A stretch of DNA of 7,948 bases from Burkholderiaceae bacterium (lineage in GTDB: Bacteria > Pseudomonadota > Gammaproteobacteria > Burkholderiales > Burkholderiaceae): positions 1 through 7,948 of the forward strand of contig JAGOEY010000075.1 of the NCBI GenBank assembly GCA_017997515.1, read 5' to 3'. The stretch's first letter is position 1. Each line of letters starts with the position of its first letter. The position numbers and the translations under genes are program-made. This document shows positions 1 through 6,241 of this stretch, one piece after another. The notes under the pieces were generated by a model. That model was not told where the DNA came from. It ran no database searches and saw nothing but the letters and a program-made list of their open reading frames with translations.

Positions 1-3000
1 TCGTCCAGCACGTACAGCGTGTGGGGCACCTTCTGGCCGCGTCGGCCGACCTCGTCGCGCACCTTGGTGAGTTCGGTCACCAGCTTGATACGCTGGGCCT
101 CACCACCGGACAGTGTGGGGGACGGCTGGCCAAGCGTGAGATAACCCAGGCCCACATCCTTGAGCAACTGCAGCGGGTAGGCAATCACTGGCATCGCGGC
201 AAAGAATTCGACGGCTTCGTCCACCTCCATCTGCAGCACGTCACCAATACTTTTGCCGCGCCAGGTCACAGCCAGGGTCTCTGGGTTAAAACGCGCGCCG
301 TGGCAGGTTTCACACTTGACCTTCACGTCGGGCAGGAAACTCATGCCGATGGTGCGCAGGCCCTGCCCTTCACACGCGGGGCAACGGCCCTCACCCGTGT
401 TGAACGAAAACCGCCCTGGGCCGTAGCCCCGCGCACGGGATTCGAGGGTGTCGGCAAACAGTTTACGGATGGTGTCCCAGAAGCCGATGTAGGTGGCCGG
501 GCAACTGCGCGGGGTTTTGCCGATGGGGGTCTGATCCACTTCCAGCACCCGGTCGATGGCGGCGAAACCTTCCACGTTGGCACAACCAATCCACGGCGCG
601 TGCTGGCCTGCGGCCCAACTGTCACGGCCCGCTTTGGTGGAGCGCTGGACCACAGCGGTCTGCACATTCGCCAGCAGCACGTCGCGCGCCAGCGTGGACT
701 TGCCCGAGCCGCTGACACCGGTGATGGCCACCAGGCGTTTCAAGGGCACCTGCGCGGTGACGTTCTGCAGGTTGTGCATGGTCGCACCCGACACCACCAG
801 CCACTGCAATGGCTCTGGCGCAAACACCACGTCGGCATCGGCCTCTGCCGCGGCTTTCTTCTTCGCGGACGCTTTGCTCTTGGCCGTGGCCGCCACGTAG
901 GGCAGGTCGGCCACCGGCACGGCTACTGCGGCCGGGTCAAAAACCTCCACAGCCCGCCGTGGCTGCAGCGGGTGGCGCATGGCGTGCAGCAAATAACGCC
1001 CGGTGACGGACTCTTCCGCATCGGAAATATCGGCCACGCTGCCTTCTGCCACCAGCCGCCCGCCGCGTTTGCCCGCGCTCGGGCCAATGTCGATGATGTG
1101 GTCGGCGCGGCGGATGGTGTCTTCGTCGTGCTCCACCACCACCAACGTGTTGCCCTTGTCGCCCAGCTTGTGCAGGGCGTTCAGCAGAATCTGGTTGTCA
1201 CGGGCGTGCAGGCCGATGGTGGGTTCGTCCAGCACGTAACACACACCTTGCAGGTTGCTGCCCAACTGCGCCGCCAGGCGGATACGTTGCGCTTCGCCAC
1301 CGCTGAGGGTGGGCGCGCCACGGTCCAGCGTGAGGTAACCCAAGCCCACTTCTTCGAGGAATTCAAGCCGGCCCTGAATCTCTGGGATCAGGTCGCGGGC
1401 GATGCCCACTTCACGCGCACTCAGACGGCCGTCCAGGCGCAACCCGGCAACCCATTCGCGCACATCGGTCACGCTGAGCCGCGCAATATCGGTGATGGCC
1501 ACACCAGCCACCGCATGGGTGGCATCTTCACCAAACTGCACAGCACGTGCCGTGGCATTCAGGCGGGTGCCGGCACAGGTGGGACACACGGTGTCGGCCA
1601 CGTCTTCGGCTTCAGGCTCGGCAAAGGTTTGTTCACGGCCCTTGTTGTCGTCTTCGCGCACCGAGTCGTCGAACACCTTGCGCTGCTCTTTGGTGAGTTT
1701 GACGCCCGTGCCCACACAGTCAGGGCACCAGCCGTGTTTGCTGTTGTACGAGAACAGGCGTGGGTCCAGCTCGGCGTACGAGGTGGCGCAAATGGGACAG
1801 GCGCGTTTGGTGGAGTACGCGGTCAGCGTGCCAATGGCTGCTGTGGGTGTTCCGCCCAACATGGCCTCGCGTAGACCATCAAGACTGCTAAGCACATGCA
1901 CCACGCCTTTGCCCAGCTCCAGCGCCTTGGCCAGCGCGGTGCGCAGGCTGGCTTCGTCGGCGGCATTCACGTCGAGGCTGATGACGGGCAGCTCGATGGT
2001 GTGTTCCTTGAAGCGGTCGATGCGCGGGAAGTTAGTGGTGGGCAGGAAGTTGCCGTCCACCCGCAGGTGCGTGTAGCCACGGGGCCGCGCCCAGTCGGCC
2101 AGCTCGGTGTACACGCCTTTGCGCGCCATTACCAGCGGGGCCAGCAGGCCGATGTGCTGGCCTGCAAAGTTCTTCAGCAACTGCGCGGCGATGCTGTCGG
2201 GTGTCTGCGGCTGCACCGCTGCTCCGTCGTGGATGCAATGTTGTGTGCCCAGCTTCACATACAGCAGGCGCAGGAAGTGCCAGACCTCGGTCGTCGTGCC
2301 CACCGTTGATTTACGCCCGCCACGCGACAGGCGCTGTTCGATGGCCACCGTGGGCGGAATGCCATACACCGCGTCCACCTCGGGGCGGCCTGCCGGCTGC
2401 ACGATGCTGCGTGCATAGGCGTTTAGCGACTCAAGATAGCGGCGCTGCCCTTCGTTGAACAGGATGTCAAAGGCCAGCGTGGACTTGCCCGAACCACTGA
2501 CCCCGGTCACCACGCTGAACTTGCCCCGTGGGATGTTGACCGTCAGGCTCTTGAGGTTGTGCTCTTTCGCGTTGACGATCTGGATGGTGTTGTCGGTCGC
2601 CAGCGTGGGGCGTGGTGGGCGTGGCGCAATGGCCTGCAGAGCCACACCAGATTCCTGCACGCTGTGGGCACCGAGGCCCAGCGCCAGGTCGTATTCACGC
2701 AGGGCTTGCCCGGTGTGCGACGTGGCGTGTGCGCGTACGTCTTCGGGTGTGCCTTCGGCCACGACCAGCCCACCCGCGTCGCCGCCTTCGGGGCCCAGGT
2801 CGATCAGCCAGTCACTGGCACGGATCACGTCGAGGTTGTGTTCGATAACGATGAGGGAATGCCCCGCGTCCAGCAAACGGCGCAGCGCCCGCATCAGTTT
2901 GGCAATGTCGTCAAAGTGCAGCCCGGTGGTGGGCTCGTCGAACATGAACAGGGTGCCTTTGGTGGCCAGCGCTTGGCGGCTGCTGGAGCCGCTTTTGGCC

Positions 3001-5636
3001 GCAGCCGCCAGAAAGCCCGCGAGCTTGAGCCGCTGCGCTTCACCGCCCGACAGTGTGGGCACCGGCTGGCCCAGCTTCACATACTCCAAACCTACATCCA
3101 CAATGGGCTGCAGCGCCCGGATGACGTCGCGGTCTGCATCAAAAAGCATAGCAGCCTCGCTGACCGTGAGGTCCAGCACATCGGCCACATTCAGCGACTT
3201 GCCACGGCGCTCTACCGTCACTTCGAGGATTTCGGGGCGGTAGCGTTTGCCGTCGCAGTCGGGGCAGCGCAGGTACACGTCCGACAGGAACTGCATCTCC
3301 ACATGTTCAAAGCCTGAACCACCACACGCAGGGCAGCGCCCGTCGCCGCTGTTGAAGCTGAACTTGCTGGCGGTGTAGCTCCGTTGGCGTGCCAGCGGCG
3401 CGGTGGCAAAAATCTCGCGCACCGCGTCCCATGCGCCCACATAACTCACCGGGTTGGAGCGTGCGGTTTTGCCGATGGGTGACTGGTCCACAAACACCAC
3501 ATCACTCAGATGGTCTGCGCCCATTAGACGGTCGTGCACGCCCGGGGTTTCCGTGGCTTTGCCAAAGTGGCGCAAGAGCGCGGGCGCCAGGATGTCCTGC
3601 ACCAGCGAAGACTTGCCCGAGCCACTCACACCGGTCACGGTGACGAGGCGCTGCAGCGGGAATTCGACCGTCACGTTTTTCAGGTTGTGCTCACGCGCGC
3701 CTTCCAGAATCAGGCGGTGGGTGTTCTCGCTCACAAAGCGTTTGAAGCCCATACCAATCTGTTTGCGCCCGCCCAGGTAGGCACCGGTGAGGGTGTCGGC
3801 CTGGCGCAGTGCGTCGGTGCTGCCGTCGAACACGATCTGCCCACCGCGTTCGCCCGGGCCGGGGCCCATGTCGATCATGCGGTCGGCCGCCAGCATCACG
3901 GCCGGGTCGTGCTCCACCACCACCAGCGTGTTGCCCGCATCGCGCAGGCGCAACATGGCCTCGGTGATGCGGTGCATGTCGCGCGGGTGCAGGCCAATGC
4001 TGGGCTCGTCCAGCACAAACAGCGTGTTGACCAGCGAGGTGCCCAGCGCGGTGGTGAGGTTGATGCGCTGCACCTCGCCGCCACTCAAGGTGCGGCTTTG
4101 CCGGTCGAGTGTGAGGTAACCAATACCCACGTCACGCAGGTATTTAAGGCGGGTGGTGATCTCTTCGAACAGCAGCTTCAATGCCTGCGCTTCGCCCGGG
4201 TTCGCCGCGTCGGCATGGTCCACGGCCTCGGTCTGCATACGTTCAAAGAAGCGCCCCAGCCGGTCAATGGGCAGCAGCATCAGGTCGTGTAAACACAGGC
4301 CAGGCAAAGCCTCCAGCTGTGCACGCGACCAGCCTGTGCCCACTGGCATAAAACGGCGGGCGGGCTCCAGCACGCTGTCGGCAGCGTCCTTGCTGCCAAT
4401 ACGCCAGAGCAGGCTTTCCAGCTTCAGGCGTGCGCCGCCGCAGGTGCCACAGGGTGTGTAGCTGCGGTACTTGGACAGCAGCACCCGGATGTGCATCTTG
4501 TAAGCCTTGCTCTCCAGGTATTCAAAGAAACGCTTGATGCCGAACCAGTGCTGGTTCCACTTGCCGTTCCAGTTCGGCGAGCCGTTGATGACCCAGCCTT
4601 GCTGTTCGGGTGTGAGTTTGTTCCACGGCGTGTCGCGCGGGATACCCGCCGTTTCGGCGTGGCGCATGAGGTCGTCTTGCGCTTCCTTCCATGCGGGGGT
4701 TTGCATGGGTTTGACGGCACCAGCGCGCAAGGTGAGTTTGTCGTTCGGGATGACCAGGCCATAGTCCACCCCAATCACCCGGCCAAAACCACGGCAGGTC
4801 TCACACGCCCCCACCGCAGAGTTGAACGAGAACATCGACGGGATCGGGTCGGTGTAACGCAGGTCACTTTCGGGACAATGCAAGCCGGTGGAGAACTTCC
4901 ACACCTCCGCGTCCACGCCCTCTTCCGCAGCCAGGGCATGCACCATTACCCGGCCTGCGCCGCGCTTCAACGCAACTTCGATGGCTTCGACCACACGGGC
5001 ACGTTCGGTGCCCGCGATACGGAAGCGGTCTGCCACCACATCCAACACCTTGCGTGGGCCCGTGGGTGTGGCCACTTCACGTTCGGACTGCACACGGGTG
5101 AACCCGCTGGCGGACAACCACTGCGCCACTTCATCGGCTGTGGCAATCGCGGGCAACTCGACCGGAAAGGTGACGACCAGGCGCGGGTCACCCGCAGCGG
5201 CTGCACGGCGGGCCATCTCGGCGTAAATGCTGTCGGGCGAATCGTGGCGCACCGGCTGTGCGGTCTGGCTGTCGAACAACGCGCCCGCGCGGGCGATCAG
5301 CAGCTTCAGGTGGTCGTTCAGCTCGGTCATCGTGCCCACGGTGGAGCGGGATGAACGCACCGGGTTGGTCTGGTCGATGGCAATGGCGGGTGGCACACCG
5401 TCCACCCGGTCCACGGCGGGTTTGTCCATGCGGTCGAGAAACTGGCGCGCGTAGGCCGAGAAGGTTTCGACATACCGCCGCTGTCCTTCTGCGTACAGCG
5501 TGTCAAAAACCAGGCTGGATTTGCCCGAGCCGCTGGGGCCGGTGACGACCGTCAATTCACCCGTGCGAATGTCCAGGTCGAGGTTTTTGAGGTTGTGTTG
5601 GCGCGCACCGCGGATGCGGATGGTTCCCTGTGTCAT
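1..5636 (-). CDS. uvrA: Double-length UvrA (two fused UvrA units, four ATPase modules); 3' end outside window
   Basis: This is an excinuclease ABC subunit A-type ATPase. UvrA finds bulky DNA lesions and loads UvrB for nucleotide excision repair in the cytoplasm. The frame is open for 1,878 codons and leaves the window at the left. Unit 1 (about 1-982) has Walker A at 33-41 (GPSGSGKSS) and 669-677, LSGGE signatures at 517 and 862, Walker B Asp-Glu at 543-544 and 900-901, and switch His at 576 and 933. Unit 2 (about 1016 onward) repeats this: Walker A from 1045 and 1640, signatures at 1444 and 1842, Walker B at 1470-1471, and D1878 at the edge. C-terminal zinc fingers (CX2C-X19-CX2C) are intact at C768/771/791/794 and C1752/1755/1775/1778. 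Canonical UvrA is about 940 residues, so this is a tandem fusion. The start is the only ATG after an in-frame TGA at 5664-5666. The family call is firm; a role in ordinary repair is inferred. Confidence 0.95.
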   Translation of the reverse strand, partial: MTQGTIRIRGARQHNLKNLDLDIRTGELTVVTGPSGSGKSSLVFDTLYAEGQRRYVETFSAYARQFLDRMDKPAVDRVDGVPPAIAIDQTNPVRSSRSTVGTMTELNDHLKLLIARAGALFDSQTAQPVRHDSPDSIYAEMARRAAAAGDPRLVVTFPVELPAIATADEVAQWLSASGFTRVQSEREVATPTGPRKVLDVVADRFRIAGTERARVVEAIEVALKRGAGRVMVHALAAEEGVDAEVWKFSTGLHCPESDLRYTDPIPSMFSFNSAVGACETCRGFGRVIGVDYGLVIPNDKLTLRAGAVKPMQTPAWKEAQDDLMRHAETAGIPRDTPWNKLTPEQQGWVINGSPNWNGKWNQHWFGIKRFFEYLESKAYKMHIRVLLSKYRSYTPCGTCGGARLKLESLLWRIGSKDAADSVLEPARRFMPVGTGWSRAQLEALPGLCLHDLMLLPIDRLGRFFERMQTEAVDHADAANPGEAQALKLLFEEITTRLKYLRDVGIGYLTLDRQSRTLSGGEVQRINLTTALGTSLVNTLFVLDEPSIGLHPRDMHRITEAMLRLRDAGNTLVVVEHDPAVMLAADRMIDMGPGPGERGGQIVFDGSTDALRQADTLTGAYLGGRKQIGMGFKRFVSENTHRLILEGAREHNLKNVTVEFPLQRLVTVTGVSGSGKSSLVQDILAPALLRHFGKATETPGVHDRLMGADHLSDVVFVDQSPIGKTARSNPVSYVGAWDAVREIFATAPLARQRSYTASKFSFNSGDGRCPACGGSGFEHVEMQFLSDVYLRCPDCDGKRYRPEILEVTVERRGKSLNVADVLDLTVSEAAMLFDADRDVIRALQPIVDVGLEYVKLGQPVPTLSGGEAQRLKLAGFLAAAAKSGSSSRQALATKGTLFMFDEPTTGLHFDDIAKLMRALRRLLDAGHSLIVIEHNLDVIRASDWLIDLGPEGGDAGGLVVAEGTPEDVRAHATSHTGQALREYDLALGLGAHSVQESGVALQAIAPRPPRPTLATDNTIQIVNAKEHNLKSLTVNIPRGKFSVVTGVSGSGKSTLAFDILFNEGQRRYLESLNAYARSIVQPAGRPEVDAVYGIPPTVAIEQRLSRGGRKSTVGTTTEVWHFLRLLYVKLGTQHCIHDGAAVQPQTPDSIAAQLLKNFAGQHIGLLAPLVMARKGVYTELADWARPRGYTHLRVDGNFLPTTNFPRIDRFKEHTIELPVISLDVNAADEASLRTALAKALELGKGVVHVLSSLDGLREAMLGGTPTAAIGTLTAYSTKRACPICATSYAELDPRLFSYNSKHGWCPDCVGTGVKLTKEQRKVFDDSVREDDNKGREQTFAEPEAEDVADTVCPTCAGTRLNATARAVQFGEDATHAVAGVAITDIARLSVTDVREWVAGLRLDGRLSAREVGIARDLIPEIQGRLEFLEEVGLGYLTLDRGAPTLSGGEAQRIRLAAQLGSNLQGVCYVLDEPTIGLHARDNQILLNALHKLGDKGNTLVVVEHDEDTIRRADHIIDIGPSAGKRGGRLVAEGSVADISDAEESVTGRYLLHAMRHPLQPRRAVEVFDPAAVAVPVADLPYVAATAKSKASAKKKAAAEADADVVFAPEPLQWLVVSGATMHNLQNVTAQVPLKRLVAITGVSGSGKSTLARDVLLANVQTAVVQRSTKAGRDSWAAGQHAPWIGCANVEGFAAIDRVLEVDQTPIGKTPRSCPATYIGFWDTIRKLFADTLESRARGYGPGRFSFNTGEGRCPACEGQGLRTIGMSFLPDVKVKCETCHGARFNPETLAVTWRGKSIGDVLQMEVDEAVEFFAAMPVIAYPLQLLKDVGLGYLTLGQPSPTLSGGEAQRIKLVTELTKVRDEVGRRGQKVPHTLYVLD

Positions 5637-5645
5637 ATGGAGCGT

Positions 5646-5671
5646 CTTCCTGAAAGGAGGCGGTCATTGTA
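5646..5671 (-). promoter_or_regulatory. Candidate uvrA -10 box and ribosome binding site
   Basis: On the minus strand, TACAAT (5666-5671) matches the sigma-70 -10 consensus TATAAT at five of six positions. AGGAAG (5646-5651) lies nine bases before the ATG at 5636 and supports that start. Transcription from this box would give a leader of roughly 20-25 bases. No good -35 hexamer is visible at 16-18 bases spacing, so the promoter is tentative while the ribosome binding site is reasonable. I found no LexA-type CTGT-N8-ACAG site in 5637-5800. Confidence 0.45.
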
Positions 5672-5734
5672 GGGAACTGGTCGCGGCCAGCAGGCCATGG
5701 GGACTCTGTGTTGCCGAGGCACTGGGCGCAGCAC

Positions 5735-5795
5735 TAAATGCTATTGAATAAATAGCATATTGCGCTCGCCAGCTGGGCGCTGGAGGCACTTTTTG
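5735..5795. repeat. Intergenic dispersed repeat with AT-rich and GC-rich inverted repeats
   Basis: The element begins with a perfect 8-base inverted repeat, ATGCTATT (5738-5745) and AATAGCAT (5751-5758), around a five-base loop. A GC-rich part follows, centred on the palindrome CCAGCTGG (5769-5776) and ending with GCGCTGGAGGC. This layout, an AT-rich CTATT...AATAG stem followed by a GCGC...GCTGGAGGC tail, resembles from memory a short repeat common between genes in Comamonadaceae. It sits in the spacer between the small-protein terminator and the uvrA promoter. The inverted repeats are seen directly; the dispersed-family assignment is recall and the borders are approximate. Confidence 0.55.
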
Positions 5796-5800
5796 CGCGT

Positions 5801-5822
5801 AAAAAACCCGCTTTCGCGGGTT
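5801..5822 (-). terminator. Rho-independent terminator of the small membrane protein gene
   Basis: Read on the minus strand, this is a CCCGC/GCGGG stem (extended by two A:T pairs) with a four-base GAAA loop, followed directly by six T residues (5806 down to 5801). It begins only eight bases after the TAA stop at 5831-5833 and points the same way as the gene. It should separate the small gene from uvrA. The opposite strand lacks a clean T-tract, so it is probably one-directional. Confidence 0.85.
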
Positions 5823-5830
5823 ATATGTGT

Positions 5831-6013
5831 TTACTGCACTGCGCTGGCCGGAGCAGATGCCGGGGCGGCCGCAGGTGCGGGTGCCGTGGCTTCGGGGGTG
5901 TGCAGCGGCTCGCCGTGTTTTTCACCGCCCATGTCCAGCTTGTCACCACCCTTGATGATCACAAACATCGAAATGGCAGCAAAAATGACAAAGCCCACAA
6001 CAATCTTCCACAT
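5831..6013 (-). CDS. Small single-span membrane protein with Ala/Pro-rich tail, function unknown
   Basis: This 60-residue protein is of unrecognised function. Residues 3-20 form one hydrophobic segment (IVVGFVIFAAISMFVIIK), probably an uncleaved inner-membrane anchor or signal-anchor. A short polar glycine/charged patch follows (KGGDKLDMGGEKHGE, about 20-34), then a low-complexity tail (about 40-60) rich in alanine and proline. No Cys lipobox or catalytic motif is visible. It is supported as a real gene by a good ribosome binding site six bases before the ATG, a terminator eight bases after the stop, and a coherent membrane-protein layout. The Ala/Pro tail could span part of the periplasm, but the topology is uncertain. 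I recall similar short hypothetical proteins in Comamonadaceae, without known roles. Confidence 0.75.
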   Translation of the reverse strand: MWKIVVGFVIFAAISMFVIIKGGDKLDMGGEKHGEPLHTPEATAPAPAAAPASAPASAVQ

Positions 6014-6019
6014 GGCTGA

Positions 6020-6026
6020 TTCCTCT
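6020..6026 (-). promoter_or_regulatory. Ribosome binding site of the small membrane protein gene
   Basis: The minus strand reads AGAGGAA six bases before the ATG at 6011-6013, a strong Shine-Dalgarno match that fixes the start. Only about 30 bases separate this ATG from the T-tract of the upstream terminator, and no convincing sigma-70 promoter fits in that gap. Confidence 0.7.
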
Positions 6027-6043
6027 TCAAAAAATACTTCAAT

Positions 6044-6077
6044 AAAAAACCCCGCGACACCAGCGGGTGTTGCGGGG
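6044..6077 (-). terminator. Strong rho-independent terminator downstream of the MFS gene
   Basis: A 12-base-pair stem with one G:U pair pairs 6050-6061 with 6066-6077 around a four-base loop. On the minus strand it is followed by TTTTTT (6049 down to 6044). It lies about 165 bases after the MFS stop codon, with the GC-rich repeat in between, and immediately before the leader of the small membrane protein gene. It is the best candidate for ending the MFS transcript. Confidence 0.85.
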
Positions 6078-6138
6078 GTCTTGGGGCAGCAGCGTCACCC
6101 AGCCGCCGGAGCATCTTGTTTTAAGTGACACGAATCGA

Positions 6139-6236
6139 GGCAGCCCCCCACCAGGGCACCCGTGGAACTGGCTGCGCCAGGCCACTGGGTGCGCCCCCTT
6201 GAGGGGGAAGCGCCAAAGGCGCTTCGGGGGTGCGCT
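6139..6236. repeat. GC-rich REP-like intergenic repeat with nested hairpins
   Basis: This stretch directly follows the MFS stop codon. It holds CTGG/CCAG (6168-6171 with 6177-6180), CCCCC-TTGA-GGGGG (6194-6198 with 6203-6207), and a perfect 8-base stem GAAGCGCC-AAA-GGCGCTTC (6207-6225). The C-run at 6194-6198 can instead pair with the G-run at 6226-6230, making a longer outer stem with flanking GCGC. The run 'CCCCTTGAGGGGGAAGCGCC' with its mirrored half resembles, from memory, an element very common after genes in Comamonadaceae. It has no T-tract, so I call it a repeat rather than a terminator, although it may protect the mRNA 3' end. Confidence 0.65.
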
Positions 6237-6241
6237 TCAGA

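Noticed and set aside
21..1874. A 617-codon open frame on the + strand opposite uvrA
   Set aside because: It is antisense to the zinc-finger and ATPase coding region of the second UvrA unit. Its product has no recognisable domain, and the overlap with clear UvrA motifs shows it is a shadow frame typical of GC-rich DNA.
2455..3243. + strand open frames repeatedly containing DLPEPLTPV-like peptides (also near 556-900, 3454-3780 and 5500-5751)
   Set aside because: The recurring peptide is the antisense translation of the four UvrA Walker A motifs (GVSGSGKS and GPSGSGKS), so it is not a protein repeat family of its own.
2559..4292. Two 252-codon + strand frames (2559-3317 and 3534-4292) that look alike in composition
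   Set aside because: Both lie antisense to coding sequence of UvrA unit 1. Their similarity reflects the internal homology of the ATPase modules, not a real duplicated gene.
4491..5354. A 287-codon + strand frame opposite the N-terminal part of uvrA
   Set aside because: No domain is recognisable, and it is fully covered by the well-supported UvrA frame on the other strand.
5738..5758. The ATGCTATT/AATAGCAT inverted repeat as an operator for uvrA
   Set aside because: It lies about 70 bases upstream of the -10 candidate and is joined to a tail typical of a dispersed repeat, so a repeat element explains it better than a specific operator.
5760..6128. + strand frame spanning the small gene and both terminators
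   Set aside because: It crosses two minus-strand terminators and the small protein gene, and its peptide is low complexity with no family resemblance.
6194..6230. The nested GC hairpins as a rho-independent terminator
   Set aside because: Neither strand has a T-tract after the stem. The hairpin at 6044-6077 with a six-T tail is the better terminator.
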